64,000 nucleotides of DNA from Sphingobacterium micropteri (lineage in GTDB: Bacteria; Bacteroidota; Bacteroidia; Sphingobacteriales; Sphingobacteriaceae): contig NZ_JACOIK010000008.1 in assembly GCF_014692515.1 (NCBI RefSeq), positions 1 to 64,000 of the forward strand, read 5' to 3'. The notes under the pieces are model-generated. The model ran no database searches, had not been told where the DNA came from, and saw only the letters and a list, made by a program, of their open reading frames with translations. A program made the translations under genes and the position numbers. Of the stretch, positions 8,177 to 15,613 are shown in pieces; the stretch's first letter is position 1, and the number at the start of each line of letters is the position of its first letter.

Positions 8177-8649
8177 TTTTGTATACCGTTAATTGTATGT
8201 ATTTATACTTCTATTTTTACACTTATTAAACTCTACTTACCAACGAAATGTTTAAAAGTATCATTAAATAAATTATACACTCCTCACATCTTTTTCTATC
8301 TTTGCGTCCTTTTTGAGCGCTTGTTCAAGCAATATTACTAATACTTGTACGACAATTGCAAATTTGTTTTACTTTTATTTTTACCTTAAAAACTGCAAAA
8401 ACAGGCATATATCTATGTATAATTAATATATAATGCGCATATAAAATGCATCACAATACAATATTTTATATTAAACATAGTGAACGCGTGGTTAACATTA
8501 TTTTAATTGATTGTAGGGCTTTGTTTCAAGTGTAACAAATATGGCGACATTTAGTGGATTGTAACGAAATGTAACAAGAAATATGACGTGGCACAAATCT
8601 CTGTAACGAAATCCATTTTTACTATCTTTGTTCATGAAAATCTAAACCT
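8177..8649. promoter_or_regulatory. AT-rich divergent intergenic region with a Bacteroidota-type promoter
   Basis: A very AT-rich region of about 470 bp between two divergent units. TATCTTTG at 8623-8630 matches the Bacteroidota -7 consensus TAnnTTTG and lies 20 bases before the ATG at 8650, so it is the likely promoter of the DUF4062 fusion. TGTAAC-like words recur four times between 8530 and 8610 (GTGTAAC, TTGTAAC, ATGTAAC, CTGTAAC), a possible repeated operator. Confidence 0.5.
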
Positions 8650-10254
8650 ATGGATGTTAAATACCAAGTTTTTATTAGTTCTACCTATAATGATCTAAAA
8701 GAAGAGCGTCAAGAAGTTATCAAGGTCGTTCTTCAGATGGGACATATTCCTGTCAGTATGGAATTTTTTTCAGCAGCTGATGAAGACCAATGGTCTTTAA
8801 TTAAAGGACTTTTGGATGAATGCGATTATTATGTGGTGATCATAGGAGGTATTTATGGCTCAATTGAAGAAAAGAGTGGCAAAAGTTATACGCAACTAGA
8901 ATATGAGTACGCAGTAGAGAAAGGAATTCCAGTAATTGGTATTCTGAACAGAGACGTTAACAGATTGTCTGCCGAAAAACGTGAACGTAAAAAGGTCAAC
9001 CAAGAAAAACTAGCTGGTTTTTCCGAATTAGTTAAAAGGAAAATGTGTCAGTTTTGGTCGACTCCATCTGATTTGGCAAGCAATGTGGCCACCAGCTTAC
9101 ATAAATTAATGAACAAAAACCCACGATTAGGCTGGACGCGTGTATTACCTAAAGAGCATCCTATTGAAGAAATAGTACAAACCGTAAATGTAGATATACC
9201 AAAACCCAAGAATGTGGTTTCAAATGGAATTCTCACTGAAAGGGATATTCGAAAAGTGCTAAAAAAGGGTTTGTTTGACTTTGGATCTTTTATAGATATC
9301 TATTTTATAATAGAAGGTTTGTATAGTCATTCCAATACAGAAACAAAACTGCCTAATAGTCAGTTGGAGTGGATACGAAAAAATGAAATACCTGCACATC
9401 TTCAGCAGGTGAAAGAAATCTGGACACGATCATATAGATGTATTTATACGTTTATCAACATTAGAGATCTTGCTCAAAAGCGGGGAGTTCCACAGGATGT
9501 AATTTCAATCGGTAATATATTTATAAGCTATATTTATTATGTTCTTACTGAGGTCTGGGGCGATGTGCCATACTTCAATAACAAACCAGAATTAGAGATG
9601 GCTCCGAAGGGAAGCAGCAATGTAAAAGAAATTAGAACGCTGTCTCTAGCTAATTTGCAATCCGTGCTACATGACAGCACACTTTCGACCCAGCATGTTG
9701 ATCTGGCGGTTGGCGTTGCTGTCCGATGGGAACTGCAAGCAAAAAACTATTCCAAAGCTAAAGAGTATATCGACAAGCTTATTAATAGAGATAGATATAA
9801 GCTAGCTCCTGTCCATGAGATTTTTAGTACTGATGTGGAATCAATTGGTTATTTCGATACCGATCAGGAGGGCAGTCAATTTCATAACCCGGTATTCAGG
9901 GTATTATGTAAAAAAGGGAGATTCGTCCATTACCTTCGTTATACTGAAGTATTGCTTATGGCGACTGAAATTTATTTTCATCTGTCAGATCATCAAAAGG
10001 CACTATACTATATAAATTTGGTTAGGATTAGAAATAATCAGCCTCAGCTGAAAGAGACAGGAAATAACTTTATTGCTACTCTGCTGGATGACTGGAAAGC
10101 AAACCTAGGTATGGAAGGTTCGTATTTTTCTGCTCTCAAAAGGAATGGATATGCTGAAAAAGTTCTTGGAATTCCGGCATTTAAATCGGTGCTTCCGATA
10201 CCTGCACAGGAAATAGCCCTAAATCCGAATATGCAGCAAAACGAAGGATATTAA
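8650..10254 (+). CDS. DUF4062 domain fused to a cytoplasmic SusD-like domain
   Basis: A 534-residue fusion. Residues 4-100 are a DUF4062 domain: VFISSTYNDLKEERQEV at the start, a conserved CDYYVVIIGGIYGS strand-turn, then SYTQLEYEYAVEKGIPVIG. DUF4062 has a TIR-like fold and is found in bacterial conflict and signalling proteins. Residues about 205-534 match the RagB/SusD family: a TPR-like helical part with YYVLTEVWGDVPYF, the block RYTEVLLMATEIYF with LYYINLVRIRN, and the hallmark end VLPIPAQEIALNPN followed by QQNEGY. SusD proteins are normally outer-membrane lipoproteins that cap SusC, yet there is no signal peptide or lipobox here and no SusC gene nearby. The SusD part must therefore act in the cytoplasm, perhaps as a glycan or peptide sensor or as bait. 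A single gene with its own promoter; the function is unknown. Confidence 0.85.
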   Translation: MDVKYQVFISSTYNDLKEERQEVIKVVLQMGHIPVSMEFFSAADEDQWSLIKGLLDECDYYVVIIGGIYGSIEEKSGKSYTQLEYEYAVEKGIPVIGILNRDVNRLSAEKRERKKVNQEKLAGFSELVKRKMCQFWSTPSDLASNVATSLHKLMNKNPRLGWTRVLPKEHPIEEIVQTVNVDIPKPKNVVSNGILTERDIRKVLKKGLFDFGSFIDIYFIIEGLYSHSNTETKLPNSQLEWIRKNEIPAHLQQVKEIWTRSYRCIYTFINIRDLAQKRGVPQDVISIGNIFISYIYYVLTEVWGDVPYFNNKPELEMAPKGSSNVKEIRTLSLANLQSVLHDSTLSTQHVDLAVGVAVRWELQAKNYSKAKEYIDKLINRDRYKLAPVHEIFSTDVESIGYFDTDQEGSQFHNPVFRVLCKKGRFVHYLRYTEVLLMATEIYFHLSDHQKALYYINLVRIRNNQPQLKETGNNFIATLLDDWKANLGMEGSYFSALKRNGYAEKVLGIPAFKSVLPIPAQEIALNPNMQQNEGY

Positions 10255-10289
10255 GGAAACCAATGCGACAAAAATACTACTAAAGTTTC

Positions 10290-10967
10290 GATACTCGGAA
10301 TATTCAACTACCGATATCCCACAAGCTTCTGCTTTATGGTCCTTCAGGATGTGGCAAGACCCTAGCATCATATGTGATCCCGGGAGAGTTACAGAAAATG
10401 ATGATCGTCGGCAATTTGGGTGCTATTGTTTCGTCTAAAGTCGGTGAGACCAGTAAAAACTAGGCTAAGATATTCCGCAAGGCGGCACAGGAGGACTGTA
10501 TCATTTTTATCGATGAGTTTGACTCATTGGGCAAGGTACGCGACTACAGCCAAGATCACGGAGAGATGAAGCGCGTGGTAAACTCTATCCTGCAACTCTT
10601 CGACTACCTGTCGCAAAGCAGTATGGTGATCTGCGCAACAAATCAAAAGGATATGTTGGACGAAGCATTGCTACGTCGATTTGACTTAGCCATTTCTTTG
10701 GAGCTACCCGACCAACAACAGATACACGAATTGATACGGTTGGTACTAAAAGAAGGAAAGTTTGCGTTTGACGGCAAAGTATCTATGAAAAAGTTAATCG
10801 AGCAGGCGCAGGGTCTCTCCTACTACAGTATACAGAAAACACTGATCAACGCCATTAAGCGTAGTCTTTTCGCATTGAAAGATTCACCGGCGATTAAGCC
10901 CAAGATCAATACGCAAATCTGGCAAGATCTACTGGTACAAGAAAAAGAAGCCTTAGCTACTACATAA
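10290..10967 (+). pseudogene. AAA+ ATPase, copy 1, with an in-frame stop
   Basis: Read through, the frame gives LPISHKLLLYGPSGCGKT (Walker A), then VGETSKN, a TAG stop at about 10462, then AKIFRKAAQED, CIIFIDEFDSLG (Walker B with the second acidic residue) and sensor-1 ATNQKDMLDEALLRRFD. The C-terminal part continues to 10967 with a helical lid. This is a classical AAA+ ATPase of the FtsH/katanin-like type, but the N terminus before Walker A is missing or out of frame and the TAG breaks it. Two more decayed copies lie at 19.4 and 41.3 kb. It converges with an Rpn nuclease gene across a pair of terminators. Confidence 0.8.
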
Positions 10968-10983
10968 GCTAAGGCTTTTTATT
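10949..10983 (+). terminator. Intrinsic terminator after ATPase copy 1
   Basis: A perfect 10-bp stem, AGCCTTAGCT (10949-10958) with AGCTAAGGCT (10967-10976), is followed by a T-rich run. The stem contains the ATPase stop codon region. The same hairpin follows copy 2 at 19657-19684. Confidence 0.85.
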
Positions 10984-11083
10984 TATGCTTCGGCTTCGAG
11001 GTTCTGGTCGAGATCGGCTATATTATTGTTAATCACTTGGATGGCTAAAACGTCCTGTACGATTGTAGTTCAGGTTGTAAATT

Positions 11084-11120
11084 AACACAGGCGCTTCCTT
11101 TATCAGAAAGCGCCTGTGTT
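11084..11120. terminator. Bidirectional terminator between ATPase and Rpn genes
   Basis: A perfect 13-bp stem, AACACAGGCGCTT (11084-11096) with AAGCGCCTGTGTT (11108-11120), and an 11-nt loop, just downstream of the Rpn stop. It would mainly end the minus-strand Rpn transcript. The second module has the same hairpin with a 10-bp stem at 19794-19824. Confidence 0.8.
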
Positions 11121-11144
11121 ATATATTATTTTATGGCTAAAAAA

Positions 11145-11336
11145 CTATTTCAGTTTTTCGACCTGTTCAACGGTGAGCCCCATACCTTTAGCTATATCTT
11201 CTACCGGAACGCCCATCTTTTTAAAATTTAATGCGGATTCCAGTTTCTCAGTCTCAGCTTTGGCACGCTCTTCCAAACGTCCTTGCTGCCTCCCCTGTTG
11301 TCTTTCCTGTTTCTTTACTATCTCTATAACACCCAT
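11145..11336 (-). CDS. Possible intragenic C-terminal product of Rpn copy 1
   Basis: Inside the Rpn gene an ATG at 11336, in the same frame, is preceded 9 nt upstream by a perfect Shine-Dalgarno AGGAGGT (11346-11352). It would yield a 63-residue protein that is exactly the variable C-terminal domain. In E. coli Rpn systems a small product made from an internal start binds and blocks the full-length toxin. Copy 2 has the same motif at the same place. Use of this start is inference, more so because Bacteroidota rely little on Shine-Dalgarno pairing. Confidence 0.5.
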   Translation of the reverse strand: MGVIEIVKKQERQQGRQQGRLEERAKAETEKLESALNFKKMGVPVEDIAKGMGLTVEQVEKLK

Positions 11337-12074
11337 ATCGATTGTACCTCCTGTCAATTGAATGATCTCTTGATCAAATTTACTATTTATTTTCGGATTA
11401 TTAATATACAAAAAATTTTTGAGAAAAATAAGGAAATTCGTGATGCGATCTTTATCGTAATTATGCCCGATCAATGTTTTCGCTATACTCAGCCTATCCT
11501 CACCCAATTCCTCATCTGGCACCTTACCCTCCAGCAATGCTTTTTGGCATGCTAGGACGATAAAAGCAAAGATATTGTCCATAGCCAACAATTCTTCCTC
11601 ACTATGATCAAAGATGTGGTAAGTGCGATACTGGAAACGGATCGACGTATCCAATACCTCGAGGTTGTACTCGCAGGGTTTAGGTTGGTCTCTATTACCT
11701 GTATAGACGGCAATAGTCGCTACAGATATATCGTACCTGTCCCAAATGCGATAGTTATACTGATAGATGCGTTTTGCAAACTCCGCATCCCGCCCACCCT
11801 CGATCTCCGTATTGAGCAGGATATATTTTTCTGTACCGTCTTTTACAAAGACCTTTGCCAGAAGATCGGCTACTCGTTTACCTTTCTTCCGCTCTCTGTC
11901 AGGCACAATCGCAAGCAGCTCTTTATCCATGAACTGTATGCTCTTGGAGAAATCAAATATATCGTCGGCGCTAGGATAGAGAAATCTTAAGAAATCAGCA
12001 AAGTTTTCTTCAAACGCTCCTTTGAGCAATTCATCGTTTTGCTTGGGTGGTTTTGATAGTTTCTTATTGGTCAT
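11145..12074 (-). CDS. Rpn family recombination-promoting nuclease, copy 1
   Basis: A 309-residue member of the Rpn (YhgA-like, PD-(D/E)xK) family. The nuclease core lies at residues 40-150: an aspartate in KRVADLLAKV, then ILLNTEIEGG, where family members usually have ExQ and this one has ExE, then RIYQYNYRIWDRY. Rpn proteins cut DNA, promote RecA-independent recombination and, in E. coli, act as anti-phage toxins. The C-terminal 63 residues are charged and repeat-like (QQGRQQGRLEER) and end in a small helix-turn-helix-like unit (VPVEDIAKGMGLTVEQVEKL). They can be made separately from an internal start. Copy 2 at 19851 is nearly identical in the nuclease part but differs in the C-terminal part. 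TATATTTG at 12111-12118 (minus strand) is the likely -7 element. Confidence 0.9.
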   Translation of the reverse strand: MTNKKLSKPPKQNDELLKGAFEENFADFLRFLYPSADDIFDFSKSIQFMDKELLAIVPDRERKKGKRVADLLAKVFVKDGTEKYILLNTEIEGGRDAEFAKRIYQYNYRIWDRYDISVATIAVYTGNRDQPKPCEYNLEVLDTSIRFQYRTYHIFDHSEEELLAMDNIFAFIVLACQKALLEGKVPDEELGEDRLSIAKTLIGHNYDKDRITNFLIFLKNFLYINNPKINSKFDQEIIQLTGGTIDMGVIEIVKKQERQQGRQQGRLEERAKAETEKLESALNFKKMGVPVEDIAKGMGLTVEQVEKLK

Positions 12075-12110
12075 AATAAATATGGGAGCATGTTATAATT
12101 GTTATTGGCT

Positions 12111-12118
12111 CAAATATA
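12111..12118 (-). promoter_or_regulatory. -7 promoter element of Rpn copy 1
   Basis: On the minus strand the bases read TATATTTG, matching TAnnTTTG, 36 bases before the Rpn ATG. The same element and leader are kept before copy 2 at 20850-20857, so the promoter was duplicated with the gene. No convincing -33 TTTG is present. Confidence 0.5.
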
Positions 12119-12187
12119 GCATTTCTTAAAATAAAATCGAACATGTTCGTTTGTAAGGTAAGTCCAAAACGCCACGCTGCTGCGATT

Positions 12188-12361
12188 CTATCGCTCAATA
12201 ATAGCTCTTATCTCCTCCGCAAAAGCTTTATCAATATGGACAGCATTGAAACGCTCGATGAACCAATCTTCATAATTTGCTGGGCTCGCGATAATTTCCG
12301 TATTATTAATCATTCTATTGCCGGCCTCCACATCAGATGGGAAGGATAATATTTTATACAT
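12188..12361 (-). CDS. Small hypothetical protein or gene remnant
   Basis: A 57-residue open frame from ATG at 12361 to TAG at 12188. It reads like real protein (DVEAGNRMINNTEIIASPAN, then YEDWFIERFNAVHIDKAFAEEI) with normal codon use for the region. No family is recognised. It could be a small complete protein or the end of a larger lost gene. It lies upstream of the Rpn gene on the same strand, separated by the Rpn promoter. Confidence 0.4.
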   Translation of the reverse strand: MYKILSFPSDVEAGNRMINNTEIIASPANYEDWFIERFNAVHIDKAFAEEIRAIIER

Positions 12362-12520
12362 CAATTCATGTATTATCTACGTTTTATAATGATTAGTTAT
12401 TTAAGTTTTTGACAGATATAAATACGATTTATTTTGACTTTAATTATTTTTGCCGTCATAAGATTTACTATATTTGCTTAACGACTAGCTGATTATGAAT
12501 TTAGAACATTGCCGTTTGAT

Positions 12521-12697
12521 ATGAAAAAACTTGAAAATAAAAAAGACAGGGACAGTTTCCAAAATACAGTGGGTGATTATGGAAACGACCCATATTTTGT
12601 CAAAAAAGCAAATAAGTCGAAAGTTTTCTTAGAGAAACACGGTTCCCCCCAAGAACTCCTTGACAAGAAAAATAAGAATTCTAGCCTTGTTGGATAA
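12521..12697 (+). CDS. Small lysine-rich hypothetical protein
   Basis: A 58-residue open frame starting at the second ATG (an ATG 12 bases upstream is also possible). It is rich in lysine and asparagine, with a coding-like C-terminal half (ANKSKVFLEKHGSPQELL). No motif recognised, no signal peptide. It stands alone downstream of AT-rich DNA. It could equally be chance; the amino-acid pattern favours a real gene slightly. Confidence 0.35.
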   Translation: MKKLENKKDRDSFQNTVGDYGNDPYFVKKANKSKVFLEKHGSPQELLDKKNKNSSLVG

Positions 12698-12714
12698 AAT
12701 AATTTATTAACAAA

Positions 12715-12873
12715 TTAAAGGTGTTGCAACGTCCGTTTGCTGATATGTAGCATTTCGAAGACCTGTTCGCCTGACAGGTAGATTTCCGCTTGCGTGCGAT
12801 CGATTGCATTTTCCCACCCACCGACCCTACGCAAAAATTCAATCGCTGTCGGGCTTTCCGCTCCTTTCCTTCA
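12715..12873 (-). pseudogene. Remnant of an excisionase-like helix-turn-helix gene
   Basis: On the minus strand a short frame ends with YLSGEQVFEMLHISKRTLQH, the signature of the MerR-like helix-turn-helix proteins of Bacteroidota integrative elements (normally DVxxxLxISxRTLQxxR). A TGA lies in frame upstream and a stop follows right after the recognition helix, so only about 50 residues remain. It suggests that an integrative element once lay here. Confidence 0.5.
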
Positions 12874-12960
12874 AGTAAACAAATGGCAGAAAATATTTAT
12901 GTATTTTTGTTGCATAAGTAAGGAAGTTTTAGGAAAGCGTAAGGAACCAATACTACAAAA

Positions 12961-14651
12961 ATGAACAGACCAACAATGAGATTTTTTTATCTATCCTTTT
13001 AATACTGACTTACAGCACGACATTTACTCAACAAACAACACACAATGATAGTATTTATACTATTCAAGATAGTGTGCTAATCCCTACAAAAAGTGGAATT
13101 GATATTTCTGCAATAATTGTTCGTAAGAAAACAAACACAACACCATTACCTGCAATCCTATTTTATACGACATATCATCAAGGAACAGGCGATGCGATAT
13201 TTGGCAAAAGGTCAGCCGACAGAGATTATATCGGAATTGTAGCGTATGCTCGTGGAATAAGAACAGACATCAGCAATTATAAACCTTATGAAAACGAAAG
13301 AACGGATATTTACGACATTATTGATTGGATAAGTAAGCAACCTTGGTGCAACGGAAGTGTAGGAATGTTTGGAGGAAGCTATACAGGTTTTTCCCAATGG
13401 GCAACAGCTAAAAATATCCACCCTGCACTAAAAACAATCGTTCCACAAGTGGCAGTTATGCCCGGTTATGATACCCCAATGGAAAATAATGTACAGATGA
13501 ATTTAGGGTTATATTGGTCACACGATAATATTTATAAAAAAGAGCCTATAAGAAGAAGTCTGCCTTTTGAATGGTTTGAAAACGGTATTGCCTTTAAAGA
13601 AATGGATAGTTTAGCAGGATATAAAAATCTTGTTTTCCAAAAATGGCTATCCCATCCTGATTATGATGACTATTGGAAAGATATGGTTCCCACACCCGAA
13701 GAATATACAAAAATCAACATACCAATTCTTACAACAACGGGTTATTATGACGGTTCTCAAATTGGAGCTATTCAATATTTTAAATTACATAACAAATACA
13801 ATAAAAATGCAAACCATTATCTTGTCATTGGACCTTATGATCATTGGGGAGGACAACGCAAACCTGCCAAGAACTTAATGGGATATGAAATTGACAGCGT
13901 TGCTAATGTTAATATGATGGAACTAGCTTATGATTGGATTGATTTCATATTAAAAGGGAAAGCGAAACCCGAATTACTTAAAGACAAAGTAAATTATCAG
14001 GTTATGGGAACAAACGAATGGCAACATTCATCTACTTTGCAAGAAATGAATAACGACACATTAACTTTTTATTTATACAATAAAACGCTCACCCCCCAAA
14101 AACCTAAACCAAGAAAATTTGAAAATCAAACAGTAAATTTTAAAGACAGGGAAAATCAAAATAACTATTATACACCGGAAATAATTTTTGATACACTTGA
14201 TGTAAGTAATGGGTTAATGTTCACATCAAAACCTTTTGAAAAGGAATTTTCAATTAATGGTTCGTTTATAGGAAACCTGTTTGCAACCATCAATAAAAAA
14301 GATATGGACATTTCTTTGGCATTATATGAACTAATGCCTAACGGTAAGTATTTCTTCCTTAGTCGATATGTTGGCAGGGCAAGCTATGCAAAAGACAATA
14401 CTAAACGGCAACTGTTGCAACTCAATAAAAAAGAAAGTATTCCTTTTGCTAATACACGATTCGTTAGCAAGAAAATTAACAAAAACAGCCGTTTAGTGAT
14501 TTTACTCAACATCAACAAACATCCATTTGAGATTATAAATTATGGTTCCGGTAAACCTGTAGTGGACGAAACAATTAAAGATGCTGACATACCATTACAA
14601 ATAAAGTGGCACAATGATAGTTATATAAAAATCCCTGTTTGGACAGACTGA
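12961..14651 (+). CDS. CocE/NonD-family alpha/beta hydrolase, signal peptide out of frame
   Basis: A hydrolase of the cocaine-esterase / alpha-amino-acid ester hydrolase / X-Pro dipeptidyl-peptidase family, which cleaves esters or acyl-amide bonds. The nucleophile elbow is GGSYTG, the acid lies in TTGYYDGSQ and the histidine in GPYDHWGG; a C-terminal jelly-roll domain fills residues 340-525. The intact frame begins only at GTG 13074. Extending it upstream gives FLSILLILTYSTTFTQQ, a signal peptide without an ATG. The ATG at 12961 (and 12976) is in another frame and would join exactly if the run of seven T at 12982-12988 had eight. The protein is therefore probably periplasmic and either phase-variable, mutated, or mis-sequenced at the homopolymer. 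No operon partners. Confidence 0.8.
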
Positions 14652-14957
14652 CGACATACCCGTCTCTTTGCAGGATATCATTACGTTCTTTCTCGCATTT
14701 AGCGTGAAATAATTGGACTTTTTCTGAAATAGTTGTCAGGTATAATCAGTCGCGAGTGGCTTGTGCTCCTCGGCAAGAATGCCCGTACCGAAACCATCCG
14801 CAATAATACCGGAGGCACCACCGTCCAGTTGTTTATTCCGATTACCTGACACTCCGACAGTACGGATTGTAAACAGATAATCCCGTATCTAAAACCGACC
14901 ATGCGCACATCACTTTATTGCAGTATCTTGTGCTATATCAAAAAAAGGGAATTCAGT
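14652..14957. other. Intergenic DNA without a clear gene
   Basis: Short frames exist on both strands, but none shows coding character. The higher G+C of 14740-14860 compared with the hydrolase suggests a fragment of older coding DNA. The last bases carry a purine-rich AAAAAAGGGAA before the ATG at 14958. Confidence 0.35.
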
Positions 14958-15524
14958 ATGAAATCGATTTACGTTATCTTGACCCTGGCAATTGCCTTAT
15001 CTGCCTGTACCAGTACCCGCCGCCTTTCCAATAAATTTTCGGAGAAACCAGCGGTGATTTTTCGACAGTTTTCGGGAGCCATGTATGCGAACAGCCCCAC
15101 ACCCATCCCACCCAATCGGAGCACAACCTCTTTGTGGACAAACCTAGCACATTTTCGGCAAGAGAAACAAAATCTACCAGAGGTAGGCGATAACGCTGTC
15201 ATACAACTAACTCTCGAAAAAAGTAATTCCCTGACGGTTACTGCCTTTCAGGACGAACAACAAATTGCCCGTTTTGATACCCCCGTCCGCAAACGTGGCA
15301 AGTACCTTATCCTCGAAAATAAAACCCGTACCATTCCTATCCCCGTCCTCTTTTTCAGTCTAGATGAACACAAAACCATCCTCGCTCCATTAGAAAATGG
15401 TTCCATTGGCTTCTACGGTTATGAATCCGAAACATTAATGATTCTGTTTATGGGCGCAAGCAAGAGTGGAAACTTCATCCATGAATATCGACCGATCGAA
15501 CATATGTCATGCGTACACAAATAA
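14958..15524 (+). CDS. Hypothetical lipoprotein, first gene of a three-gene operon
   Basis: A 188-residue lipoprotein. The ATG at 14958 was chosen because it gives a type II signal peptide, MKSIYVILTLAIALSAC, with lipobox LSAC. The open frame upstream of it lacks coding character. The mature part is mostly beta in appearance, with RGKYLILENKTRTIPIP and VLFFSLDEHKT as the most structured stretches. No family recognised. Two further envelope proteins follow on the same strand, so the set probably acts together at the cell surface or in the periplasm. Confidence 0.65.
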   Translation: MKSIYVILTLAIALSACTSTRRLSNKFSEKPAVIFRQFSGAMYANSPTPIPPNRSTTSLWTNLAHFRQEKQNLPEVGDNAVIQLTLEKSNSLTVTAFQDEQQIARFDTPVRKRGKYLILENKTRTIPIPVLFFSLDEHKTILAPLENGSIGFYGYESETLMILFMGASKSGNFIHEYRPIEHMSCVHK

Positions 15525-15613
15525 TCTATTTCGACAATAAAAGGAGCTCCAGACGTTTGTTAATAACCACATGCACGACATATATACTTATGATCATTTT
15601 ACGCACGACTTGT

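Noticed and set aside
10290..10967. ATPase copy 1 considered as a functional gene with stop-codon readthrough
   Set aside because: The N terminus before Walker A is missing and two other copies are decaying; a plain pseudogene is simpler.
11604..11990. 128-residue plus-strand frame inside the Rpn gene, repeated at 20283-20585
   Set aside because: It is the antisense of a conserved nuclease domain; its conservation in both copies follows from the duplication.
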